NCBI GenBank assembly: GCA_047618115.1
Contig: JBLHKV010000135.1
Span: 1-10,267 of the forward strand
DNA from: CALJGI01 sp047618115
GTDB lineage: Bacteria > Pseudomonadota > Gammaproteobacteria > Pseudomonadales > Halieaceae
Reading direction: 5' to 3'
DNA: 10,267 nucleotides
This document shows positions 1-6,723 of this stretch, one piece after another. Below the pieces are notes generated by a model. That model ran no database searches. It had not been told where the DNA came from and was given only the letters and a program-made list of their open reading frames with translations. The first letter of the stretch is position 1; each line of letters opens with the position of its first letter. The position numbers and the translations under genes were made by a program.

Positions 1-73
1 TTGGGGACAGTTTACTTAATTATTTGAATTTATCAGATTTTGAAGTTCAAATAATTAAGTAAACTGTCCCCAA
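1..73. repeat. Perfect inverted-repeat hairpin, copy A
   Basis: Bases 1-28 are the exact reverse complement of 46-73, leaving a 17-nt loop (29-45). The outer stem carries the core GGGGACAGTTTACTTAATT (3-21), which recurs at 7773-7968. The inner stem ATTTGAA/TTCAAAT (22-28 with 46-52) is specific to this copy. The element may extend left of the window. It looks like a small non-coding hairpin of the REP/BIME or MITE kind; similar hairpins are moved by single-strand (Y1/HUH) transposases, but no transposase gene lies here, so that link is inference. It falls just downstream of the minus-strand ABC1 gene and would form the 3' end of its transcript. There is no U-tract after the stem, so it is not a standard intrinsic terminator. 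Confidence 0.9.
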
Positions 74-96
74 AACTAATTAAGTAAACTGTCCCT
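72..96 (-). repeat. Single 25-bp repeat unit beside hairpin A
   Basis: Read on the minus strand this is the same 19-nt core with its first G changed to A (AGGGACAG...), followed by AGTTTT in place of the AGTTAT tail seen in the second array. It overlaps the outer two bases of hairpin A. It starts 4 nt after the stop codon of the ABC1 gene (stop 101-103). The second array has the same hairpin-plus-unit order in the same orientation. Confidence 0.85.
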
Positions 97-100
97 GAAA

Positions 101-1411
101 TTAAATCCGGGTTTGGATCAACTCACACAAATTGACAGATGCTTTCAACCGTGCAGCCAGCATAAACATACCACCGACTTTGCGATGAAAGAAAACTGCG
201 TCAGTCGGCGGCGCCTGCCAGGCATCGCGGAACTCCCACACGGAATCGCCCAACGCATTCATTCTGGCGGACAAATCCGAGCGTCCAAAGTCATAAGGTT
301 CATCAGCCAATAGAGGTTCCATTACCAGGGAAAACACCTTGCTTAATAGATCGCGATATCCATCATCTGGCTGGTCTACGATATAACCCAATTTGGCAGC
401 AGCGGCCATCACTCCTTCGTCATCACCCCTGAGCCCCGCTCCCACCAGCCGTTTGTAGCCGTTCACAAAGCTCGCTTTGAATTTTCGGGTGGCACCAAAA
501 TCTAGCAAAACCACCTCCCCTCCGGTTGCACGGTAGCGGTAATTGGCAAAATTTGGATCTGTTTGCACCAACCTCAACTCAAAAAACTCCATCAACATCA
601 GGTCAAATAAAGCCGTGACCACTCTATCGCGATCAGCCTGGGGGAGATCGGCAACAACTTCGATAGGCTGGCTGTCTATATAGCTCATTACCAGGACGTT
701 TTCACGGGTAAGCTCTTTGAAAACTTGCGGCACTAGAAATCGGCTATCGTCGGCCAGCAACCTCCCAAAAGATGCTAGATGATCAGCTTCCTCCAGGTAA
801 TCTGCCTCGGATGCCAATTGCTCCTTGGCGGCCTTAAGCAGCGGTTTGATATCAAAACCTTTGGGGAAAATCCCTGCTAGATTCAGCAACGAGGCAATGT
901 TGTCGACATCACTCCCTATACTCTTTGCCACCCCGGGGTACTGTATCTTCAGCGCTATTTCAGATCCGTCGGGAGCATAGGCTCTGTGCACTTGACCGAT
1001 TGATGCCGCCGCAATCGGTGCGTGATCGAAACCGTAGAATAATGCTTGCCAGTCCTCGCCATAAGCCAGGTTCATAGCCTTGTCCAACTGTTCCGGCGGC
1101 ATTTCAACTCCATCAGAACGCAGGCGAGCCAGGATATCCGTGAGTTCTTTGGGTAACAGATCACCGGTATCCATGGACAGCATTTGCCCCAGCTTCATGG
1201 CCGCGCCGCGCATATTGGCCAGCTCATCGGTCAGTCGCCTTGCGTTCGAAGCCGTCAGCAATAGATCGCGGGGCTTCAAACCCTCGCCTCGCCGCCAACG
1301 CCGCGAACCTTCAGCCACCATTCCGCCGGTGACTCCGCCCGCCAACTTTACCACCCGAACAAATCTACCAATCCGCGAACTTGGTACTGGCGCCTGCTTC
1401 TTATCTGCCAT
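101..1411 (-). CDS. ABC1/COQ8-like atypical kinase, second of a tandem pair
   Basis: A 436-residue member of the ABC1/AarF/UbiB/COQ8 atypical kinase family. Family hallmarks in order: KxGQ motif (K73-Q76), Ala-rich nucleotide loop followed by QVHRA (about 134-144), ATP-binding lysine K155 in ALKIQYPG, an ExD motif (E202, D204), the catalytic-loop equivalent QTDPNFAN (283-290) and DFG (304-306). QTDPN rather than the HADPHPGN of UbiB places it nearer the COQ8/ADCK branch. Characterised relatives support ubiquinone biosynthesis or membrane-lipid handling; the substrate here is unknown. An in-frame TTG at 1435 would add 8 residues, but ATG at 1411 is preferred because it follows GGAG-CGAAATAGCC. 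It overlaps the upstream paralogue's 3' end by 11 bp, implying translational coupling. It ends 4 nt before a repeat unit. Confidence 0.9.
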   Translation of the reverse strand: MADKKQAPVPSSRIGRFVRVVKLAGGVTGGMVAEGSRRWRRGEGLKPRDLLLTASNARRLTDELANMRGAAMKLGQMLSMDTGDLLPKELTDILARLRSDGVEMPPEQLDKAMNLAYGEDWQALFYGFDHAPIAAASIGQVHRAYAPDGSEIALKIQYPGVAKSIGSDVDNIASLLNLAGIFPKGFDIKPLLKAAKEQLASEADYLEEADHLASFGRLLADDSRFLVPQVFKELTRENVLVMSYIDSQPIEVVADLPQADRDRVVTALFDLMLMEFFELRLVQTDPNFANYRYRATGGEVVLLDFGATRKFKASFVNGYKRLVGAGLRGDDEGVMAAAAKLGYIVDQPDDGYRDLLSKVFSLVMEPLLADEPYDFGRSDLSARMNALGDSVWEFRDAWQAPPTDAVFFHRKVGGMFMLAARLKASVNLCELIQTRI

Positions 1412-2804
1412 GGCTATTTCGCTCCATGCTCTCAATCAAATACGGTGCGATCACATCGTGTCCATTGAATTCGGCTTCAAGAATCGAAATAAACGTGAAT
1501 ACTCCGGAAAGCTTACGGGTAATCAACGCAAAGTCACGACTGGGGACAATAAAGTGCCTGGATACCACATTCTCAGCCACCTTCCGAGCAGTGCGTTTGA
1601 TCAGGTCTGTTTTTGCCCAGCAATATTGACCCGTTTCGTTGAGGTGTTCAGATTGAAGTCGCTCCAGAGGCTGCAGTGGTTCCAATAAATGGTCGCAGAA
1701 TTCCGCGAAGAGCTTTTTGGCTTCGTCGCTAGTCTCTTCGGGGAGACAACCCAAACCAGTCAATCCGTCAATCACACCCGCGGTATCCATTTCTAATCCA
1801 GCTCGGATGATGTTGCCCAAGTACCGCCGAAATTCATCAGAACAATGTAGCACCGAGCCAAAATCCAACAGCACGAGTTGATCGCCATCCGGTGTAGATC
1901 GGATCAGATAATTTCCGAAATTGGGGTCGGTTTGCAGTAAGCCCCATCGATATACTTCGAGAAAGAACAACTCCAACATCGTCTTGGCCAGCGTGTTACG
2001 TCTATCTAGCGGCAGAGCTCTTATCGCGTCGTCAGTTACCACCTGGCCGTCGATGTACTCCAAGGCGAGCACCCCATCGGCACAGTAACGCGGATAGACA
2101 GCGGGTACAGCAAGAGGAATAGAGTAACTATCCAGCTGAGCGATATGGCCGGCCATTTGTGAAGCGATCTCAGCCTCGCGATGATAATCAATTTCGTTAT
2201 GCAGGTGATCCCGCATGGCTTCCGTCCATTCATCGAGATCACGTCCCGCGGGTAACCACCGGGCTAACTTCAGCATTCGCACCACTGCATCAAAGTCAGC
2301 ATCAATGACGTCGGCCAACCCTGGATATTGTACTTTCAGGCAAATTTTCTCGCCTGTTGCCTTGATAGTGGCCCGATGCACCTGGGCGAGTGAGGCGGCC
2401 GCCAAGGCCTGTGGGTCGACCACCAGTTCCAGCAAGCGGGGCCCCAGACTTTCTTCCAGCGCCGATTGGATCAGCGACCAGTCCAGTGGCTCGGTACGTG
2501 ATTCCAGATGATGTAATTCTTCGGTTAAAACCGGTGGCAAAAAATGCTCACCCAACAGTGCCAACATCTGGCCAATCTTTACGTATGTTCCCTTGAGCTG
2601 CCCGAGTTGGTTGACCAGACGCCGCGCTTCCCGGCGCGCAAAGGCCGAATTCTCAGGACGAGTCTCTCCGCCCCCGCGTATGCGCTGGAAAACACCATCG
2701 ACGGCAAACGCTCCTCCCGCCCGAATACCGGCCATACTCGCCGTCCAACTGCGGGACCAGCCTCGCTTGTTAAGCGTTTTGATTTTTGGAGTTTTGGAGT
2801 TCAT
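1401..2804 (-). CDS. ABC1/COQ8-like atypical kinase, first of a tandem pair
   Basis: A 467-residue ABC1-family protein from ATG 2804. Seen in the sequence: KxGQ (K76-Q79), Ala-rich loop AAASLAQVHRA (135-145), ATP lysine K157 in CLKVQYPG, ExD (E204, D206), QTDPNFGN (291-298) and DFG (314-316). All kinase-fold residues expected of an active family member are present. It is clearly paralogous to the next gene over the whole length, including the C-terminal RK-x-x-G-x-F segment, but it has diverged widely. An upstream GTG at 2834 could add 10 residues. Neither start has a strong ribosome site; ATG with a weak TGAG just upstream was chosen. The gene is divergent from the MAPEG gene, so a promoter should lie in 2805-2926. 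ABC1 proteins are usually placed in quinone biosynthesis; no ubi gene is in view, so pathway assignment is tentative. Confidence 0.9.
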   Translation of the reverse strand: MNSKTPKIKTLNKRGWSRSWTASMAGIRAGGAFAVDGVFQRIRGGGETRPENSAFARREARRLVNQLGQLKGTYVKIGQMLALLGEHFLPPVLTEELHHLESRTEPLDWSLIQSALEESLGPRLLELVVDPQALAAASLAQVHRATIKATGEKICLKVQYPGLADVIDADFDAVVRMLKLARWLPAGRDLDEWTEAMRDHLHNEIDYHREAEIASQMAGHIAQLDSYSIPLAVPAVYPRYCADGVLALEYIDGQVVTDDAIRALPLDRRNTLAKTMLELFFLEVYRWGLLQTDPNFGNYLIRSTPDGDQLVLLDFGSVLHCSDEFRRYLGNIIRAGLEMDTAGVIDGLTGLGCLPEETSDEAKKLFAEFCDHLLEPLQPLERLQSEHLNETGQYCWAKTDLIKRTARKVAENVVSRHFIVPSRDFALITRKLSGVFTFISILEAEFNGHDVIAPYLIESMERNSHGR

Positions 2805-2860
2805 TCGCTCATTATGCGCTAGACTTCGGTCCACCGGAATCTTTCATCTGCCAGCTGCAA

Positions 2861-2890
2861 CTAACAATTACTTTTGCGACACGTTAATAT
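2861..2890 (+). promoter_or_regulatory. Weak candidate promoter for the MAPEG gene
   Basis: The 122-bp divergent gap between the ABC1 pair and the MAPEG gene must hold promoters for both. On the plus strand the best sigma70-like pair I see is CTAACA (2861-2866) and TAATAT (2885-2890), 18 bp apart, each matching four of six consensus bases. I found no convincing promoter for the minus-strand kinases and no dyad that would suggest an operator. Confidence 0.2.
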
Positions 2891-2926
2891 CTGTAGTTCA
2901 ACTATCGGTATACAAAGGACCATTCA

Positions 2927-3343
2927 ATGGAAACTTCAATGCTCACACCCGCACTCGCGCTCATTACCTGGACCATGGTGGTATGGGGCTGGATGTACGC
3001 GCTGCGAATCCCCGCGATGCAGGCTGCGGGAATCGATGCACAGGAAGCAGCGCATCCTGGCTCACTCGACGGACTGCCATCTAATGTGCGCCAGGTTGCG
3101 GACAACTACAATCACCTTCACGAGCAACCAACTATCTTTTATGCGTTGGTATTTTACACCCAACTGACCGGACTCGCTGATGGTTTTACCATCGCCGTGG
3201 CGTGGACTTATGTCGCACTGCGTATCGTCCACTCACTCACCCAGTGCATAAGTAACAACGTTATGCTTCGCTTCTCGGTTTTCTGCCTGTCGTCCATTAC
3301 ATTAATCGTGCTAGTTGGAAAAAATCTGCTTGCTCTAACCTAG
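2927..3343 (+). CDS. MAPEG-family membrane protein
   Basis: A 138-residue integral membrane protein of the MAPEG family (membrane-associated proteins in eicosanoid and glutathione metabolism). The family signature runs RQVADNYNHLHEQP (55-68), then a helix containing W-x-Y-V-A-L-R-I-V-H (93-102), then a conserved N-N-V-x-x-R-F (110-116). Four hydrophobic segments are visible, at roughly 5-24, 68-80, 84-106 and 113-134, which is the family topology. Bacterial members of this length are mostly uncharacterised; some have glutathione transferase or peroxidase activity, so a role in lipid or xenobiotic detoxification is only a guess. The ATG has a good ribosome site (AAAGGA, 7 nt upstream). The gene converges on gbuA with only 15 bp between stop codons and no terminator hairpin. 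Confidence 0.9.
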   Translation: METSMLTPALALITWTMVVWGWMYALRIPAMQAAGIDAQEAAHPGSLDGLPSNVRQVADNYNHLHEQPTIFYALVFYTQLTGLADGFTIAVAWTYVALRIVHSLTQCISNNVMLRFSVFCLSSITLIVLVGKNLLALT

Positions 3344-3358
3344 CGATAAATCGATGAG

Positions 3359-4312
3359 TTAAGCTCTGCGCTGGCAACCAGGCAAGCTACACAACATCTC
3401 AAAAATGAGGTTGGCTGCCAGCAGCGCGGTATTTCCAGAGGGGTCGTAGGGCGGTGAAACTTCGACGAGATCACAGCCTACGAGGTTCAGACCCCAGATG
3501 CCTCGAATAATTTCCAGGCCCTGTGAAGTACTTAAACCAGCTGGTTCTGGAGTACCCGTACCGGGTGCTACTGAAGGATCTAGCCCATCGATATCAAAAC
3601 TTAGATAAACCGGCGTATCTACTCCAATCGCCTCGCGAATTTCTGTCATCAAGGGCGCCAAGGACTTGTACCAGCACTCCTCCGCCGTTACAACTCGCAC
3701 GCCACGATCTCTGGCCCAGTCGAAATCTTCAGCGGCATAGCCCGTTGCCCGCAACCCTATTTGAAACATTTTTTGGGGATCTACTAACTGCTCCTCAATC
3801 GCCCGACGAAAAATCGTGCCGTGGGTAATTTTCTCGCCAAACATTTCATCATTCACATCGGCGTGGGCGTCGACGTGCACCAACGCCATTGGACCATGGA
3901 TTTTGTGCTGCGCACGTAAAATAGGTAGCGTAACAGTATGGTCGCCTCCCATGGAAACCGTTTTCGCACCGGCATTGAGTAGCCCATCAAAATGGTTTTC
4001 GATGAGTCCAATCGACTTTTCCAAACTAAATGTATTCAACGCCACATCACCAACGTCGGCAATCTGGAACGAATCGAATGGCGCCGCTCGCGTGGCCATT
4101 CCGTAGGGTCGCACCAATACAGATTCAGCTCGAATTTGGCGTGGACCATAACGTGAACCGGTACGATTACTGGTTCCGATGTCCAGCGGCACCCCGACCA
4201 ACGCAACGTCCAAACCCTCCGCATTAGTCTGCACCGGTAGCCGAAACATAGTCGCCGGCCCTGCAAAACGAGGCATTTCATTGCCGCTTAGCGGTTGATT
4301 AAAGTCACTCAT
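3359..4312 (-). CDS. gbuA: Guanidinobutyrase (ureohydrolase family)
   Basis: A 317-residue Mn-dependent ureohydrolase (arginase/agmatinase family). It is assigned to guanidinobutyrase, which splits 4-guanidinobutyrate into GABA and urea in the cytoplasm. Metal ligands are all visible: H125 in MGGDH, D148/H150/D152 in VDAHAD, and D240/D242 in SFDIDGLDP. The N-terminal stretch with NEMPRF, the VPLDIGTS segment, IRAESV-x-x-RPY and EECW-x-KSL closely match Pseudomonas GbuA as I remember it, and match less well to agmatinase (SpeB) or guanidinopropionase (GpuA). This specificity call is from memory, not alignment. It is the second gene of an operon, 35 bp after the transaminase whose likely substrate is GABA, which supports the assignment. 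The ribosome site is weak, consistent with coupling to the upstream gene. Confidence 0.88.
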   Translation of the reverse strand: MSDFNQPLSGNEMPRFAGPATMFRLPVQTNAEGLDVALVGVPLDIGTSNRTGSRYGPRQIRAESVLVRPYGMATRAAPFDSFQIADVGDVALNTFSLEKSIGLIENHFDGLLNAGAKTVSMGGDHTVTLPILRAQHKIHGPMALVHVDAHADVNDEMFGEKITHGTIFRRAIEEQLVDPQKMFQIGLRATGYAAEDFDWARDRGVRVVTAEECWYKSLAPLMTEIREAIGVDTPVYLSFDIDGLDPSVAPGTGTPEPAGLSTSQGLEIIRGIWGLNLVGCDLVEVSPPYDPSGNTALLAANLIFEMLCSLPGCQRRA

Positions 4313-4347
4313 AGCATCATTTATCCAGTTAAAGTAGCGACAGCAGT

Positions 4348-5697
4348 CTAGGCAACCATCAGGTTCTCTCTGGTAACATAGTCCAGCGTGTCCGCTAAAG
4401 CCATGCCCAATTTATCAATCAACTCATCTACCTGCTTCTCGTTAATGATTAACGGCGGGCACAATGCAATGCTGTTGCCGCCCATGGCGCGAACTATCAT
4501 TCCATGCTTCTCGCTGGCCTTCATGCAAAACCCTCCGACGGCGTTATCGGCGAACGCTTGTTTTGTAGATTTGTCGGCAACCAATTCTAAAGCGGCAATT
4601 AGACCTACACCCCTGACCTCGCCAACCAATGGGTGGGATTCAAATTCCCGCAAACGAAGCTGCAGATAATTTCCAATTTCAGCGGCATGTGCAAACAAAT
4701 TTTCTCGTTCATAAATTTCGATGACCTTCGAGGCAACCGCACAGGCCACTGGGTGGCCGCTATAGGTATAACCGTGCCCAAATACGCCCACCTCCGCGCT
4801 TGCTTGAATCATGGGTTCGTACATATCACCGGTAATAATCGCGGCACTCAGAGGCATATAGGCAGAAGAAAGTGCCTTGGCAAGGCACATCATCTGAGGC
4901 TGAATACCATAGGTTGTCGCCCCAAAGTCGGCCCCGGTACGACCGAAGCCACAGATCACCTCGTCATCCCACATCAAAATATCGTATTTACTCAGAACTG
5001 CCTGGATCTTCTCGAAATAGCCTGGTGGTGGCACCAACACGCCGCCGGCGCCGCTAACTGGCTCGGCAATAAATGCGGCGATAGTATTGGGGCCTTCAGC
5101 GAGAATCAGTTGCTCAAGTTCATCGGCGCGTCTACTTGCGAATTCTTCCTCCGTTTCTCCAGGCAAGCCATCACGGTAGTGGTGTGGCGCTCCCGTACGC
5201 AGTACGCCAAGAGCATCAAACGGCAAGTCAAAATGTGTATGGTTTGGTGCCAGCCCGGTGAGAGCGGCCGCAGCCACCGTCACGCCGTGATAGGCGCGCT
5301 CCCGGGCTATAATTTTGAATTTCTCAGGTTTGCCAATAGCGCTAAAGTAGTAACGAAGCAATTTGATTTGGGTATCGTTAGCATCGGACCCCGAACTACC
5401 GAAGAAAACCCGAGCATCGTCCATCGGTACCATGGACGACAACTTGTCGGCCAACGCCATTGCCGCCGGATGTGTTTTACCTCCAAACATGTGGCTGTAG
5501 GTAAGCTTACGCATCTGCTCTGTAGCAGTCTGGATAACTTCTTCGTTACCATACCCCAACGCCGTGCACCATAGCCCCGACATTCCCTCGAGGTAGCGTC
5601 GGCCTTCGTTGTCGTAAACGTAAACTCCCTCACCACGTTCTATCACCAGTTGCTCGGTGGCCATCAAATTTGTCGTGGGATAGATCATTTGACTCAT
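4348..5697 (-). CDS. Class III omega-aminotransferase, probable GABA transaminase
   Basis: A 449-residue PLP-dependent class III (subgroup II omega) aminotransferase. Visible features: GLWC near the N-terminus (41-44), the GSSGSDAND phosphate-binding segment (100-108), AYHG (135-138), DDEVICGFGR with the PLP-nitrogen aspartate D245, and the Schiff-base lysine K274 in AKALSSAY. The sequence resembles pyruvate-dependent GABA transaminases and related omega-transaminases. With gbuA directly downstream, GABA is the likely donor and succinate semialdehyde the product; putrescine or beta-alanine remain possible. A longer reading from GTG 5775 exists, but ATG 5697 is preferred because GAGGGG lies 6 nt upstream and family similarity starts there; the extra residues would also run into the promoter region. 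It is the first gene of the operon and divergent from the LysR gene. Confidence 0.9.
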   Translation of the reverse strand: MSQMIYPTTNLMATEQLVIERGEGVYVYDNEGRRYLEGMSGLWCTALGYGNEEVIQTATEQMRKLTYSHMFGGKTHPAAMALADKLSSMVPMDDARVFFGSSGSDANDTQIKLLRYYFSAIGKPEKFKIIARERAYHGVTVAAAALTGLAPNHTHFDLPFDALGVLRTGAPHHYRDGLPGETEEEFASRRADELEQLILAEGPNTIAAFIAEPVSGAGGVLVPPPGYFEKIQAVLSKYDILMWDDEVICGFGRTGADFGATTYGIQPQMMCLAKALSSAYMPLSAAIITGDMYEPMIQASAEVGVFGHGYTYSGHPVACAVASKVIEIYERENLFAHAAEIGNYLQLRLREFESHPLVGEVRGVGLIAALELVADKSTKQAFADNAVGGFCMKASEKHGMIVRAMGGNSIALCPPLIINEKQVDELIDKLGMALADTLDYVTRENLMVA

Positions 5698-5734
5698 TTT
5701 ATTCCCCTCAGTGAATGCCGACCTGCCGGCAAAC

Positions 5735-5753
5735 CAATGTTGACCGACCATTG
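5735..5753. promoter_or_regulatory. Candidate LysR operator dyad
   Basis: CAATG (5735-5739) and CATTG (5749-5753) form an inverted repeat with a 9-bp spacer. It lies in the 123-bp gap between the divergent LysR gene and the transaminase-gbuA operon. A second dyad, TGCCG-N6-CGGCA, sits at 5716-5731. LysR regulators usually bind interrupted dyads of this size in such gaps, so either could be the site; short dyads also arise by chance. Confidence 0.35.
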
Positions 5754-5767
5754 TAGATGTTGATAAA
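5740..5767 (+). promoter_or_regulatory. Candidate promoter of the LysR gene
   Basis: TTGACC (5740-5745; five of six -35 consensus bases) and GATAAA (5762-5767; four of six) are separated by 16 bp, about 50 bp before the LysR start. The -35 box lies inside the CAATG/CATTG dyad, so a regulator bound there could repress its own gene, which is typical of LysR systems. Confidence 0.4.
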
Positions 5768-5777
5768 GTATCCACAA
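5750..5777 (-). promoter_or_regulatory. Candidate promoter of the transaminase-gbuA operon
   Basis: On the minus strand TTGTGG (5772-5777) and TACAAT (5750-5755; five of six -10 bases) are 16 bp apart. The weak -35 would suit an activator-dependent promoter. An alternative -10, TATAGT, lies at 5781-5786 but has no -35 match. The pair given overlaps the LysR promoter face to face. Confidence 0.3.
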
Positions 5778-5820
5778 GTGACTATATTTCTCCATTTTGG
5801 TAACTAAGGATCACCAATTC

Positions 5821-6723
5821 ATGGCGTTAGCAGCAAATTTTCCACTCAACACTCTACGGGCTTTTGAAGCAGTGGGCCGTCACTGTCACGTTCGCCGCGC
5901 AGCCGAAGAGCTTTGTCTTACCCACGCAGCCGTGAGCCGACAAATTCGCAATCTAGAGGATCGGATTGGAGCTGCATTGTTCACCCGCGAAGGCAATCGC
6001 ATGCAATTGACAGCTGCGGGACGCCGCTTCCTGATTGTCGTACAGGGGGCTCTTCAACAGCTACAGCAGGGCGTACTCTATCTGGACCCGGAATCACTTG
6101 CCGGTGAACTGGTAGTGGCGGCCACACCTTCCATTTCGGCAAATTGGGTGCTTGACGTCATTAGTGCGTACCGAAGTAAATATCCCGAGGTCGTCATCAA
6201 AGTTGACACCATTGAACCAAGGCAGCGTACTTTGCCACACCAATTGGATGTCGCCATTTGCCTGGGCGAACCACAGGTCGGTGGTCGCCAAAGCCGCAAG
6301 CTATATCAGGAACACTACTTCCCGGTATGCAGCCCGACCCTGCTCCACTCGGAGCATCCAGTGCGGGTTCCCGCCGATCTGAAGGCCTACACATTACTAT
6401 ACGAGCAGTTCAACCACTGGTCGCGCTGGTTTGATCTGCAGGGAGTCGACCCGGCGCCACCAGTAGGGGAAATTAAACTAGATTATGGCTACCAGGTGAT
6501 AGAGGCCGCTCGTCGGGGTATGGGCATAGGACTTGCCGACCAACTCGAGGTGAATGAAGATTTACGTAGTGGCAAATTGGTGCGGATTCTGGACGAGGTA
6601 CTGCCTGTCGATGAATCGATATATCTGATTACGGAGAAGGAACAGCAACAGACCATTCGAGCACGCCTCTTCGTGGAGGAGCTTGAAAACCACCTGGCGG
6701 AAAATCTCACTCCCGTTCAGTAA
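5821..6723 (+). CDS. LysR-family regulator, probably of guanidinobutyrate use
   Basis: A 300-residue LysR-type transcriptional regulator. It has the N-terminal winged helix-turn-helix (about 8-67, including RRAAEELCLTHAAVSRQI and LEDRIGAALFTR) and a substrate-binding domain from about residue 93 to the end; the style is GcvA-like. In Pseudomonas the LysR protein GbuR controls gbuA in response to 4-guanidinobutyrate. Divergent placement next to a transaminase-gbuA operon makes the same role likely here, though the ligand cannot be read from sequence. A longer TTG start at 5797 is possible, but ATG 5821 follows AAGGA by 10 nt and gives the usual LysR N-terminus. The last 17 bp overlap the 3' end of the opposite-strand BtrH-like gene. 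Confidence 0.9.
   Translation: MALAANFPLNTLRAFEAVGRHCHVRRAAEELCLTHAAVSRQIRNLEDRIGAALFTREGNRMQLTAAGRRFLIVVQGALQQLQQGVLYLDPESLAGELVVAATPSISANWVLDVISAYRSKYPEVVIKVDTIEPRQRTLPHQLDVAICLGEPQVGGRQSRKLYQEHYFPVCSPTLLHSEHPVRVPADLKAYTLLYEQFNHWSRWFDLQGVDPAPPVGEIKLDYGYQVIEAARRGMGIGLADQLEVNEDLRSGKLVRILDEVLPVDESIYLITEKEQQQTIRARLFVEELENHLAENLTPVQ

Noticed and set aside
1..96. Integron attC site
   Set aside because: The hairpin is perfectly paired, with no extrahelical bases and no attC core-type ends; no integrase gene is seen.
1080..1688. 202-codon plus-strand reading frame across the ABC1 junction
   Set aside because: It is antisense to two well-supported ABC1 genes and has a low-complexity, non-protein-like composition.
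3344..3358. Terminator or small site between the MAPEG gene and gbuA
   Set aside because: Only 15 bp, with a trivial short palindrome and no stem of useful length.
4633..5574. 313-codon plus-strand reading frame
   Set aside because: It is antisense to the transaminase, which has every family motif; the frame's translation resembles nothing and is a shadow of that gene.
5698..5775. 26-residue N-terminal extension of the transaminase from GTG 5775
   Set aside because: A strong GAGGGG site precedes ATG 5697, and the extension would run through the control region.
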